Shown one piece after another: positions 48,746-62,063 of a stretch of DNA of 63,778 nucleotides. How positions within the stretch are numbered: the first letter of the stretch is position 1; each line of letters begins with the position of its first letter. The stretch is taken from assembly GCA_003254885.1 (NCBI GenBank), contig QANT01006803.1:1-63778 (forward strand). Reading direction: 5' to 3'. This stretch comes from Purshia tridentata. Taxonomy: Eukaryota > Streptophyta > Magnoliopsida > Rosales > Rosaceae. A program made the translations under genes and the position numbers. Under the pieces are notes generated by a model. It saw nothing but the letters and a program-made list of their open reading frames with translations, did not search any database and was not told the origin of the DNA.

Positions 48746-51700
48746 ATGCCACGTTTGCTTCATGGGACACTTTCTGCAACCATATTTGAAATTGATAGGC
48801 TATATAATGGATGTGGGTTCAACTTGTTGTCCAAGGTATGTACATGACTCTTTGGTTTTTAACAACTCAAGGTCTGTCTGCAACCAAATGGTACAATTAA
48901 AAGAGGTAGTAAATATCTAAGCCACACTCAGAAGTCAGGCCCTATTAATCATTGAATGGACCCCACCCAATTGGTGGTACTAAAACTAAAGCCTGAATGA
49001 GTACTTTTCAAACATGCTTAGATATTAGAACAACCATGCAAATTCAGCCCAAAGATGCAATAATATTATTGATTTGCACTGGTATATCCGTTTTTTTCTT
49101 TATCTCTTTTGTAGGCTTATAAACTTGTTGGATTAGATACATCTGCCAAATAATCCTAAGCCATAGATTTCATTGCCCATATGGTTGTGAAGAATTTCAC
49201 CCCAGCAAAATTTCCATTAGCATATGATTTATAATTTATATATATGGACTATTTATTGGAGAAGGTCATCTCCTTGCACAAAATTATAAACTATCATTTC
49301 CCCAAGGGGTCACCAACCAATAATTGTAGATTTATAAACTTTTGTGACTGTGCTGACACTCATATGGATTCTGACAAATAGTGTGGGAGTTCTAGAGTTG
49401 GACTCTCATACTTTACAAGATTTTGTTGGAAACTTCTTTGAGTAAATGTAAACATAACATCAAACAATAGAAAAGGTCCATCATCTTTGATCAGTATAGC
49501 CATGCAAATTAAGCTGGTGAACTCTAATCGTTGGCACAAATTTTACTGCCATACCATGCAGATGTCTGATTTCAAATTGTTTTCAACTCTCTTTCAATGC
49601 TTAAAGTGTCTGTACAATGAATAGTACGTTTTTCTCTTTTGCTGAAGTGTTTTTGCCCTGGTTTTTTTTTTTTTTTTTTATCTTAATTTGACGATGTGGA
49701 TAAACCAAAAGTCGCCTAAAAAATGTCTTGATCAAATCAAGAGGCTGGTGCTATGCGGGCCTCAGGTATGTTATTCATCCTTTGTTAAATAACAAGCTCA
49801 TTTTCTTCCAGACTACTCAACCAATTTTTGTGTGCATAATTCATTTCTGACAAACCATAAAATTTTTGCAGATTGTTGGAACCAAACTCTATGCAACAAT
49901 TGATCTAGACAAGGCCAGAGTCGGGCGAACCAGAATGCTAAATGATCCCCAAAACCCCAAATGGAGGGAAAACTTTCACATCTACTGTGCCCATTATATC
50001 TCACATGTGATATTCACTGTCAAATATGATGATCTCATTGGGGCAACACTTGTTGGAAGAGCTTATGTACCTGTTGAAGATATATTCAAGGGGTATGTGG
50101 TGGACAGATGGGTTGAGATATTAGATGAAGATCAGAATCCCATCCATGGTAATTCTAGAATTCATGTTCAGTTGCAATTCTCCAATGTTACAGATGATAC
50201 ACATTGGTCTCAGGGAATAAGAAGTCCTAAGTATGAGGGTGTTCCTTGGACATTTTTCAATCAAAGACAGGGTTGCAGGGTTACCCTTTACCAAGATTCC
50301 CATGTCGAGGATGAATATAATCCTCGGATTATCATGTCCACGGGAACGTATTATGAGCTTCGGAGATGTTGGGAGGACATCTTTGATGCAATCACTAATG
50401 CAAGACACTTTATTTACATAACCGGTTGGTCTGTGTACACTGGAATAACCTTGTTGAGGAATCCAAATAGGGGAAAACCAGGGGATGAGCTTACACTGGG
50501 GCAGCTTCTCACGAAGAAGGCCGATGAGGGTGTTTTAGTTCTTTTGCTTGTTTGGGATGACAGAACTTCTGTTCAGGAACTGAAGAAGGATGGCTTGATG
50601 ACAACCCATGATCAAGAAACTGAGGAATACTTTCGAAGCACGAAAGTTCGTTGCTTTCTATGCCCTCGAAATCCTGATGTTGGAAGAAGCATAGTCCAGG
50701 GTTTTGAGACTGCTACAATGTTTACTCACCATCAGAAAACAATTGTAGTTGACAGTGAAATGCCTGGTGGAGAATCACAAAAGAGGAGGATTGTGAGCTT
50801 TGTTGGAGGTATTGATCTTTGTGATGGAAGATATGATACTCAAAAACATCCCCTATTTGCATCTCTAGGCACAACCCACTATAAAGATTTCCATCAGCCC
50901 AACTTTGCAGGCTCTTCAATCACGAAAGGTGGTCCGAGGGAGCCCTGGCATGATATTCATTGCAAACTTGAAGGGCCTGTTGCTTGGGATGTCTTGTACA
51001 ACTTTGAGCAGAGGTGGAAGAAGCAAGTTGGCGAAAAATTCTTAATCCCACTAGGCAAGCTTGAAGCCATCACAATTCACCCGTTAGAAAATACATTCTT
51101 AGATGATAAGGAATCGTGGAATGTTCAGCTGTTCCGATCCATTGATAATGGGGCTGCTTTTGGCTTTCCTGAGAGACCGCGGGAAGCAACAGCAAGGGGA
51201 CTTGTTAGTGGGAAGAATAACATCATAGACAGAAGCATTCAGGACGCATATATCCACGCCATTCGCCGAGCAAAAAAATTCATTTACATAGAGAACCAGT
51301 ACTTCCTGGGAAGCTCATTTGGCTGGAAATCAAAAGACATTAAGGATGAGGATATTAATGCTTTGCATCTTATACCAAAGGAGCTATCACTGAAGATTGT
51401 TAGTAAAATTGAGTCAGGAGAAAGGTTCAGTGTCTACATTGTTATCCCAATGTGGCCAGAAGGTATACCTGAGAGTGCTTCTGTTCAGGCTATATTAGAT
51501 TGGCAAAGAAGAACAATGGAGATGATGTATGCTGATGTCTCTGATGCCATTCAAAGAAAGGGTTTAAGTGTACACCCCAGGGACTATCTGACATTCTTCT
51601 GCCTTGGGAACCGGGAGACCGTGAAAGATGGGGAATATAAACCTCCAGAGGCTCCAGAGCCAGAAACGGACTACATGAGAGCTCAGCAAGCCCGACGTTT

Positions 51701-52407
51701 CATGATTTACGTGCATTCGAAAATGATGATAGGTAAGTGGTAACTATAGATTTCCATCAACTCTTAATTAATAAGATGAAATGCTAGGTGTTACTAGGTT
51801 ATGTTTGAATGAGAATATTTTACTTGTCAGACAAGTTTACATGTTATGTAGTGAATCATATTGGAATGTGCAGTCATGATCCATAGCATGGTAACATAAC
51901 ATGCCAGATATCTAGATCATTACTCATGTTTGAATGCAAATTAATCAAGTCTGCTAACATGTGCCTCTTTCAGTTGATGATGAATACATAATCGTTGGAT
52001 CTGCCAACATAAACCAAAGGTCAATGGATGGGACAAGGGACTCCGAGATTGCTATGGGAGCATTCCAGCCGAACCATTTAGCTTCCACCAACCCAATTAG
52101 CGGTCAGATTGCCGCTCTCAGGTTATCACTATGGTATGAGCACCTTAGAGTGCTTGAAAACTCCTTCTTCCATCCAGAATTACCGGAATGCGTCCAGAGA
52201 GTAAATCAGATTGCTGAAAGTAACTGGGATCTTTACGCAAGTGACACACTTGATAAAGACCTTCCAAGTCATCTTCTTCGTTACCCCGTTGAGGTAACCA
52301 ACAGTGGAACTGTAACAACACTTCCAGGGTTCGAACATTTCCCTGACACCAAGGCTCGAGTTTTGGGCAACAAATCTGATTACCTTCCTCCAATCCTCAC
52401 CACCTAA
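48746..52407 (+). CDS. Phospholipase D, alpha class
   Basis: Hydrolyses membrane phospholipids such as phosphatidylcholine to phosphatidic acid and a head group; a calcium-dependent peripheral membrane enzyme. Four exons, 48746-48835, 49712-49765, 49872-51732 and 51974-52407, join to 812 residues (810 in Arabidopsis PLD alpha 1). An N-terminal C2 domain (about 1-155) is followed by two HKD active sites: [10 protein letters not shown] at about 332-341 and VHSKMMIVDDE at about 661-671. IYITGWSVY, the [19 protein letters not shown] core and the LPPILTT end are all alpha-class. The short exon 2 ([18 protein letters not shown]) replaces the ANVEETIG-type stretch seen in PLD alpha 1, so this is a diverged alpha paralogue or a variant C2 loop. 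Exon 2 starts at the first AG after a long T-run, which supports the boundary. Confidence 0.94.
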
Positions 52408-55400
52408 CAGTTGTGTCTACTCAAAAAGTAATATTACATTCCTGCTAGTCATTAACAATGTCAGCCACTGTGATGTGTACAGAACATATGCAACTGTTAT
52501 CAAAATAAAATTTAATGTTTATCAACTATTATCCTGCATTGTTTCTCTTAACAACAGATTCCAAAAGTTCTTCCTCTTCTAATCTCTGTGTGTGTGTGTG
52601 TGTGTGTTGAGAGAGTTTAGCTTCTAGTTCCTCCTGCCCTCTAATGCAAATTCAATGCACAACCCATACAAGTCTCCACCTTCCCCACTATAGTCCCAGT
52701 CATAACTCCATCGTCAACCACCATTCTTCAGCACATGCATCATTGTCCATTGACCTCATCACAGTCTCATTAAAAGGTTTCTACCTTTGTATTGATTATT
52801 TAGGTCCCAATTCCTTAGTATGCAATAGGGGACATGGTACATGCTTATTACCTCACCAAAGGAATACCCCATTTAGCCATAAGGTCCAAAGAAGCGCAGA
52901 AAAGTGATAAGATATAGGATCTTATGAGAATGTAGAGTGCTGTAACACATTGGAAAAGTATAACTTGCATAGTGACTTATAAGGGTCTTGGACTAAATTT
53001 ATTGTCAATTGGTTTTGAAATGAATACCTAGATTTCTTCAGATCTAATTGTAAAGCCAAGGATGATGGCCTTATTACTTTGGATATACATTAATTCCCTC
53101 AAATTACCTCGTTCTTTTCAAGCTGAAAAGGTTTGCAGATTGAATATGTTCCGACTTTTGAGCTATTTTATCTGGTAAATTTATGGTTGCAATGGAATAA
53201 GTTGCCCTTGTATCAATGAATTTCTCAAACTTTTGGCAGAGTGTTTTTTTTTCACTTAGATGACTTCTTGCGCATTAATGGATATGGTTAACACAAAGGA
53301 CAACAGCACACTGCACACATATTTGGCAGCATTTATTCAGAAAACTCAAAACATAGCCTAAGTGATAAAGTAACAGATATTTCTACAGTTCTACTGCAAT
53401 TAATTTACCACTGCAATGCAGTACAGGTAGCACAAGGGCCCCTACAGACCAAAGTCCAAACAGACAAAAAGGTTTCACATTTTGCTATGTGCCACCACAA
53501 TGCCAACTTGTGTGAACTGTGAAACACAAATCAATCACCTTCACAAGTGTTTGAAATTTATTTTTCTTGGGTTTCAATTTTTCAATTAAAAATATAAAAC
53601 CTCATCCATTACTTTGAATTGATACATCTGAGAGGTTCTTTTCATGTCCTATATATATATATATATTTATTGATTAGTCTTAGTATTTTTCTTCGCTTAT
53701 CCACTTCAAGACTTACAGGTCAATATTTTGGTTCATCCAAATCCATTCAGACTTTAGGGAATATTTTATATATATATATATATATATTGCTGGGGTTGAA
53801 AAAAGTCCCAAAAAGTAAATAGATAAAAAAAAGCAAAACCCAATTATACATTTATACACCTGACACAGAATCCATAATTTGCATCTCCAAAAGGAGATAA
53901 AACAAACATCTCCACAAGAGACCCACAAATACAATGAACTCAAATAATTGGTCTTGTGAACCATCAAATAATTGGGTTGTAACACTCTAACAGAAGAAAC
54001 AGAACATTCATCAAATGATTCAAATCCAATAATATTAAAAGTGATCCACAAATAAAAAACCAACAAAAAAATACCCAAAAAAACTAAACGGATGATTAAT
54101 GATGATAAGATGATTGCTGAATTTCACCACCCCAGCCCACCCCACCAATATGGACCCCCCAACACCAACACAAATCCTAAAATTTCACAGAAGTGGTTGT
54201 AACTTGTAACCCCCAAGTCACAACAACAAAATGGAAAAACCAAAGCAACCAATAATTAAACTAATCCTCCCCCTTCCACAGTTCCACTTCAGCACTTAAC
54301 CCTTTGTTTTCTCTCCTTACTATTAATAAGTAAATCATACCTGCACTGCACATAAAGAAAGAGAAAAAGGAAATAATAAAGAGAGAGGGACAGAGAGAGG
54401 AAGCAAAGGGTGCCTCTTTGGTTCAATCAGTAACCAAACAGAGGGCCAAGGCCAACTGGTTCATGAAGGAGAGAAGAACCTGACCTTAGCCAACTTCCAA
54501 CTCAACCATGCCATCTTTCAGGTCCATTATTATAAAAATAATAATAATAGTAATAATTGAAAATGAAAACCCTTTTGTTTGTTCTTTTTTTGAGGGAAGG
54601 TGGTACTGGTAGTAATCATTTTCCTTTCTCTGATTTTAACTTTTTCTTGTAAACCAAACAAAGCATGAATCTTGGTGATTGTATTTGATTTCGGCTAAAA
54701 TTGGATTGGTGTCTATCTGTGAGTGGCCTGTTACCAGCTCTAATTGTATGTATGATGCAGGATCGTGAGGTATATCTCTCTTCTTCGTGGATTTAGGGTT
54801 TTGGTGGAGAGGTTTGAGGTTGGCCGCGTCTAGATGAAAAGTTGTAGATACCTTCCGTCTTGGGTCTCTGCCATTTTCACATGCATGGGGTGAGTTTTTT
54901 CTTACTCCTCTCTCTCTCTCTCTTTTTTTTTTTTTAACTGGGCTCTGTTTGTTTCCTGAGAAACTTAAGGAAACTGAATAAGAAAATTTGAAAACTTGGA
55001 TTGTTTTTGTGGATTTTCTCAGCAACCAAACATAGGGTAGCTTATTGTCTGGTTGTTCAGAGAAGCAATGAGAACAAAATAAAGAAGTGATACTTCACAT
55101 CTGAGAATGATTTTTTTTTTTTTTATCTTCCAATTATTGAGACCATAGAAATTAAAATCTGAGCTCAAAATGGACATGCAACTATTTGGTGTATCTTAAT
55201 TGATTTTGCTGTTTCTAGGATGCTGACATCACCCAAAAAAAAAAAGATTCAAAAGTGCAATATTTTCTTTGTTTTCTTTTTTTTTCCTTAGCTTTCTGGA
55301 TGAACAAACAGGGGCTTAAGGTTTCCTTCTGTAGCTCAAGCTTGTTCCTTTAACTTTGTTTTTGGAATCTTTGTACTTGGGTTTGCTTGTTTGTTAAGCG

Positions 55401-55632
55401 AGCTTGAGAGTCAGTGAACAGGGAAATGTGTTGGTGGCTTTTTTATTTGCCATTCTTTTCTTCAAGTCTTAGGCAGTTGGTAATTATATTCGAAGGGTTT
55501 TCCCTTTGCATAGGAATTATGTATTCTAGGTGCTGTTTATTGTCCCAGACGGAGAGATGCTTTGGGAAGAAACCTTGCTGTTCATTTTTTTTATTCTCTG
55601 GAGCTTGTATTCGAGCACTTGTGGTTCTAATT
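52408..55632. other. Intergenic and leader region, no gene seen
   Basis: Contains the PLD 3' UTR, a (TG)n microsatellite near 52587-52607, a dispersed repeat at 52925-52990 also found at 9490-9575, two (TA)n tracts near 53650 and 53770, and probably the promoter and untranslated leader of the Gag1-like gene (54.3-55.6 kb). Several open frames of 90-130 codons show low-complexity translations and no recognisable domains. Confidence 0.45.
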
Positions 55633-58600
55633 ATGGAGAAAGTCAGTAGTAAATGCAAGGAACTTTTCAGAGTAAGGGAGAAAATTTTCTTTCTTTTTCT
55701 TAGTTAAAATTATTTCTGGTGAATATCTGCTCCATGAAATGGCCATGTGTAGTTCTTATTGTAAGAGGCTTTTTCAAAATTTGGCATTTTGGCTTTTGTT
55801 GAACTTGGAGCTGGTGGTGTGAGTGTGAGTGGCTAAGTTCTTTTGTTTATGTTTGAATTTGATTCCTAGGCTTTTTTTGTTCCCACGGTGAATTTGAAAC
55901 CAACGGTTACACCTGAAATGAAAACTGAGCGTTTCGTGGTTTAAAAATGCCGAATCCTAATACTTTGCTTATAGATTGATGGGTCCACATTCATGCATTC
56001 AAGTGTATTTTCATTATTTTTTAATGTTCGGTTTCTTATAGGAACTTGCACTTATTAATTGCCACCTGCATTTATATATTTGCTTATGCAGACTATGACA
56101 GCTATCCAAACCTTTGTCTTAGGTTGCATGCTTATAAGCTTACATCATTTTCTTTTGTAAGGTTCTGTATATTTTACCTGAAAAAAAAGGCCAGATTTGA
56201 TTTTAGGTGGTGGATATTTCAGTGATCGGAAGATCGTACTATTTTAGTTCATGGGCAAATGTATGCAACTGGTTTTTCACTCTTTCCTTATTTTCTTCCT
56301 TTCTGGGATGTGGGGACTGGGGTTCCAAAGGAATTTTTGTGTGCAAATATATGTGTTCTTTTTATAGTTTGTGATAAAATTCTGGGTCGTAGACTGGGAT
56401 TCGAGTTGATAGGTGTTGTACTAATCTGTTTTTCGGTGACTTAAACCTAATTTGTAACAGAGCAGAGGCTGTCTTGGATCCTGTACAAAACCCAGACTTA
56501 TTATTGCGGTGGATGAACCATCAAACGGACTAAGAATTCAAGGTCGATCAGTGAGGAAAAATAGCATATCAGAGGATTTCTGGAGCACTAGCACTTTTGA
56601 AATGGACAACAGTGCAGTCCAGTCCCAGAGAAGCATCTCATCAATTAGCACTTCAAACCAGACCCTTGATACCCACGGTGCTTCTGGCAGCACAAGCAGT
56701 GCTCCTGAATTTGTAAATCATGGCAAGTTTACTTTTAATCTCTCTCTCTCTCTCTCTCTGTGTTGTGTGGTATGAACATGTCCTATAGTTACTCATTGAA
56801 ACTGTCATTTGTATTGTGTGTTTCTTTGGCCTTGTCAGTCTTGTATTGTTTAATCATATACTTCCTTCTAGTTTATTTAGTATACTCCATATAAAATTGG
56901 CCCAATCAAGATTGGGGATAGATAGTTCTAACTATCTTGCTCCGGGAAGTAGTCAGTAAGAGAAAGAGCTCCAGTTGGCTTTAGCCTTTATGGTTTCATC
57001 TATCTCAAGAGTTTCACCATTGCTTTCAAATATGAAATTTCTCTTAAATACAGATAACATACTACTGAAAGTAGCTTCTGAACCACTTTTATGAGTTTTT
57101 CCTCTATGACTGCTTTCTGTGCATGTTTTATTTTTTCAAAACAAAAGAAGGCAATGGTGGATGTATTGTTTTTATGAAAGTTTGACTCACATAACCTTTT
57201 TCTTCTGTCTTCATCATTGTTATTGATTTTTGTGCTTTTTGTGTGCAAAATCTACATTTGCTCTGGTGTTGATCTTGTCAGTCTATTAATTTGTAATCGC
57301 TTAGATCTGCAAAGTTAAGCTCTGTAGGATTTTCTGAAACTTTGTGGCTCAATTTTTGTCCAGAGTTATCATTGTATTATGGATGCCTTTGTTTCCAATT
57401 CATTTCTCAAACTAAGTCTTTCATTATAATAACTTTAATGGATTCAGGTCTCTTACTCTGGAACCAGACAAGACAGCAGTGGGTTGGAAATAGAAGAACT
57501 CAACCCCAGTCACAAGTTCAAGAACCCAGAATAAGGTGAATTTCTTTGTTGCCTATGAATCTATGATACTGGAAGTGTTTAATCGATGTAGGGGCATTTT
57601 ATAGAAGCAGCATTCTCTTTTTATCTTTTGCTGATATTCTTTAGATCATCCCTCAAGTGGCTAACATGTATGTTTCAAGTATGAATAGGCAATTCCTAGC
57701 TTGTAGAAGTATGTGGGGAAATTATGAAAACTAACCAAAATTTGGGCCCATCAAAGACACTTTAGCCATTTTTCTACAGTCTTAGAAGTATAACCGATGA
57801 ATATTGCTTAAGAGAGAAAGAGAGAGAGTGAAAGAGTTTCTATGTTAATTCAACAGCCCAACAAGTTTTAACCCACTCCAGCTCCATCTGAAGCCTATTC
57901 CAGTCAAGTGAACCACTAAGGCCCAACTCTCAACCCTCCATCTCCATTCTTATTTAGGCCCAATATTCCATACCGGCTTAATTTTTTAAGGCAGGCTCAG
58001 CAAGCACTACTTGAGGGGAGTTCGAGCACTAGTTGATAACTATATGTTTGTGACTCGGAAAAAAGGGCTAAAAGTCTTTAATAAAAACAAAAAAGGGTTA
58101 AAATTTAAAGCCTCCTTTGGAAGTCTGGAGAGGACAGAACAAAAAAAAATAGTGAAAATCAGTGTGAGGCAGTTTTTCTGGTGGAGGAAGAAGAGGTAGA
58201 GATGGCCAAATGTTTGGGCAAGTGTCGAAAGAGCTCATGTTGTCCCCTTCAAACACATGGGTTGCACTGATGACTTGCTTTGGCCATCTATACCCTCTTC
58301 TTCCTCCACCTGAAAGGCTGCTCACAATGGGATTTTTTTTCTGTTTTGTGCTGTCCAGTCATGTCCAGCCTTCCAAACAACGCCTAACAGTCTTTAATGA
58401 AAGCAAAAAAGGCATAGTTTTCAAAATTTTCAAAGTGCCCTGATTGATATTAACTTTCTCTTGCACCTTGGATTGCATTACACAAAATGTTGCTGCCTGA
58501 GCAAGTTTTTGTATCTTGCAATTGAATTAGCATTTTCTTAGTTAGGCATCCATAGAGTATTATACTAATGATCCAATTATTGTGTTCTGTAGTTGGAATG

Positions 58601-58809
58601 CAACTTATGATAACCTACTTGGTACCAACAAGCGTTTTCCGCAGCCAATCCCTCTTTCTGTAAGTTGACTTGGCTCCATATTGACATTGTTTCGTCTTTT
58701 GGTATTGCTTCTGCAAGCTCTCTTTGACTGACTTTTGCATAAACTTAAATGACAGGAAATGATCGATTTTCTTGTTGACGTATGGGAGCAAGAGGGCTTA
58801 TATGATTGA
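55633..58809 (+). CDS. Gag1-like clamp / DUF4050 protein
   Basis: Plant-conserved small protein of unknown function. Five exons, 55633-55671, 56461-56722, 57448-57535, 58593-58659 and 58756-58809, close in phase to 169 residues. Family landmarks in order: a Cys-rich N-terminus (SSKC..SRGCLGSC), IIAVDEPSNGLRIQGR, ISEDFWSTSTFEMDNS, LLLWNQTRQQWVG, and the clamp domain WNATYDNLLGT..FPQPIPL..MIDFLVDVWEQEGLYD at the very C-terminus. Intron 2 (56723-57447) has a GC donor (CATG|GCAAGT) and AG acceptor. The first exon, 13 residues starting at ATG 55633, fits in phase with a good GTAAGG donor but is the least certain part. No membrane segment or catalytic motif was seen. Confidence 0.85.
58108..58383. 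mobile_element. Foldback element in intron 3 of the Gag1-like gene
   Basis: The left arm (about 58108-58210) and right arm (about 58280-58383) are imperfect reverse complements: GGTGGAGGAAGAAGAGG pairs with CCTCTTCTTCCTCCACC, GATGGCCAAA with TTTGGCCATC, and TTTGGAAGTCTGGAGAGGAC with a matching end. Flanking A-rich stretches (AGTCTTTAAT.AAA.CAAAAAAGG) are direct repeats near 58074 and 58389. Non-coding. Confidence 0.75.
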
Positions 58810-60980
58810 GCAAGCAAAACCTGAATAACTTCTTTCTATTCTCTTTGCTTTTTCTTCCTGCTTTGTAAGTTACGCAAGTCTCTGATACTGATGCTTGCTA
58901 TATATGAATTGCTAGGTTAGATACTTTTTAAGATATTGTTTGTCCCTCTTTTCACCTCTCTATGCTTGATTGTTTAGAGGAAATAAAGTAATCCAAAACC
59001 CACTTAGCTAAAGAGACATAATCAACTTATAGAAATTAAAATTTTCAAAACGTAGGTAGCCTGATGCAATTATTAAACAATTATCGGAGCATAAAAGCTT
59101 AAACTTAAGGGAATAGACACCCTTCCTCAAGTGTAGTCTTATCATGCACATGAAGAATCAAGTAGATGCAATCAAAGGGAAACAAGTAGGTGTGAGTGTG
59201 CCTTATAAACCAACAACCAAAGAAGTAGAGAAGGAGAATTGGAAGTTTTAAATTCAAGACCTACTGAAACCAAATCACTTTGTACCATGTTAAAGTATTT
59301 TTGAGAGCCCTAGCTGCCCTTGGCAAACCATAAAAGTGAAGCCCTTGATCCTCCATATACATCGGGCTAGTTGGGTTGTGGGTTTAATGAATAGATGGGT
59401 CGTTTTGAGTTGAAACATAAGTTTTGCTTTTGCATTAATTGGATCTAACACACTATATAAAGTGTGTATAAATTTTTGGGTTGAAACTGAGTTGATATTA
59501 TTTCTCTGTAAAACCAATATATAATACATCTCTTGCTTTCAGCCTAAATATATATAAGTTGACCTCATCCACAAAACACAATAGTGCTTTCTTGGATCAC
59601 TTTGCCAAACACAGTGTTAGTGTAAAAGTATGAGCCATTGAGCTGTCTTAAGTGGACCTATTGTCAACAAAATTCAGGAGTTGACTAATGTGATTCACAT
59701 TCATATGATGAAATGTCATGCATGTTCCGTGTTTCACGTTTAATTCCATTTGAAATTAAAATTAAAATAAATTTTAATTGTGAACTTACTTTTTCTTCTA
59801 ATCAAGTCCTTGCCTCTTTCTATGCTTCCAAATAATGGTAATAAAAAATAAAAGAAAAACCAACCCCTCTTTCTCTCATAATTAATTAATTAATTCATAT
59901 TGAGCATTGATAATTCAACACGATGTTTTGTCCCACCCCTTCCAACATTGAAAGTGAATGTGGGCCAGCTTCATTGAACTTTATAACATGAGATGGGCAG
60001 CCCAATAATACATATTCCACTTATATGATTTGACCCACATAATAAACACATCAGACAACAAAAATGATATTGTTTCATTATTTTGTGTTATGCTAAAAAT
60101 AAAAATTGAAATAATAAGTTCTTAAATTACCCCTTTTTATGCTTAAACATGTCTGACGTTTATCACATTTCAAGCTATTAAATTTCCCTAAATGTGTCTT
60201 CTTCTTTTATTTTGGTCATCCCCTAAATATGTCAATCGCCATTAAACTAGAGTACTGCAGACTGCAGAGGATTAATTAGAGGAATTCAAACTATGCCCTA
60301 ATTAAGTTTAGTCCTTAATTACCCTGCAGCTTTAAATAATTGATGTTTGGCTGGAAAACATATTTTACAGAATGTTGGAGAAGGATGCCTCTGATTGTGA
60401 AAATCCAAATCCAAATTCTCATTGAGATATATAGCCACTGAGCCAGAGAGGTTGCATGCTTAGCTTTAGCTGGCAGATGATCTGCACTGCACCTTCATAA
60501 TTAAATTAAATTAAAATTTTATATTCATGGCGCCTCTGCTTTGGTTCTACTGTGGAATTCATTATGATACTTCAAGTTGCTAGATATAGTGGTTAATTAT
60601 ATACTCAATTGGGCTGTAAAAGTAGTAATTATTTAGCTTAGAAGGCAATTAACTTAATGAGCAGATATTACTTACATAATTAGATTCAAAGAATGAGAGA
60701 TGTTCACAAAAGCCATGGCCTAGCTGAATTGGAATATAGTCAAACATAGCAGGTACACATGCATTTCCAAATTGATTGAGTTGGATTATACAGTATAAAA
60801 TTCAGAGAGAGAGAGAGAGAGAGAGAGTTCCTAGATAACATCTCCAATGAATAGCTGATCATTATTAAATTGTTCTTGTGGCCTTGTGGGTATCATGGCA
60901 CTGCATACATTACTTCAAGTGGATATGTGGTATTATGGACTGCATTTATTAATCTCAAGTGGATGTTTCTTAAGGAAACA

Positions 60981-61046
60981 TTAGAGGATGAGGGTATAGA
61001 TTATCAATAATACTTAGGGGATGAGGGTATAGATTATCAATAATAC
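60981..61046. repeat. 33-bp tandem duplication
   Basis: Two nearly identical copies of a unit with GGATGAGGGTATAGATTATC, at about 60981-61012 and 61014-61046. Confidence 0.85.
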
Positions 61047-62063
61047 TAAGGAGATGTACACTACTTATTATTCCAACTTTTTAGATTTAATTCGTGCAAT
61101 AAAATTTTATTTGGATTCCCTTTATATCTCGTTTATTTATAACTAATCAATTAACCATTATTATGTTATGTATCTCATAAATTAGTAATGAAAAATTGGA
61201 ATAATTAATAGTTAGTTCCTTTAGTATTAGTCTTAAACTAATCAAGTATAGAGGAGCACAGATACATAATGTAAAAGAGAATTTTTCTCTTATGCAAAAA
61301 GAGAATGCGGAATTAATGCGGAAACAGAAATAGACAAGATGTAGCGCTACATTTGGATAACTTTGTATCTCTACTTGTGCACCAACTCCACATTTCTTCT
61401 TCCGTAAAAGAGAAGTGTCGTATAAAAGATTTGTAGTGATACATCACACTTATTATATATGATGGTTGAGATATAATAAAGAGAGTCATGGTCAATTGTG
61501 CTTCTCTAAAACGTATCTTTTTGAAACAGGAAAGAAATAACTGGGAAACAGCAAATAGGTCAAAAGATCGAGAATCATCCTATAAAGAAAAGTAGCAGAA
61601 GAATCAATGAACCTTGAGATGATAAGTCCGTATTGTACATTGTACATTGAAGGCAGTCTCCTGCTTTCTCTTAGAATTAATAAATAAATAAGTACCGGCC
61701 AATATATATATATACACAAATACAAGTGTCTATGTTCTCTGAGTTGAAAGATTATGGAGAAATGTACCAGAAAATTATGTATTATGGAGAAGAGTATTTT
61801 ATGATTTTATGGTTCTTAGTTTTAATTATAAATTTTTTAAAGGAAATTAGTGGCACCGGCCCACTTGCTCTTGCATACCGTAATTATCGTTACCATTTCT
61901 CACTCTTCTATGCTACGTTTGGATCTGGATCCAAGGAAACAACTACATTTATATTAGTAATGACATGATCTACGCTAATGAAAGCAGATTGCATATCACA
62001 TTTGGTACCCGTTTTGATACTAAACTTGCACCATGAGTCATTGAGTGAGAGTAGAGAGAAATA

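Noticed and set aside
53713..54078. Minus-strand open frame of 121 codons
   Set aside because: Low-complexity, AT-driven translation rich in F, I, Y and L over a (TA)n tract; no recognisable family.
54636..55025. Minus-strand open frame of 129 codons
   Set aside because: Partly encoded by a (CT)n/(GA)n tract (RERERG) and no domain; it overlaps the likely leader of the Gag1-like gene on the other strand.
58605..58817. Minus-strand open frame of 70 codons
   Set aside because: Shadow of exons 4 and 5 of the Gag1-like gene.
61492..61968. Two divergent short open frames
   Set aside because: Hydrophobic AT-rich translations without domains, not supported by any splice or promoter context.
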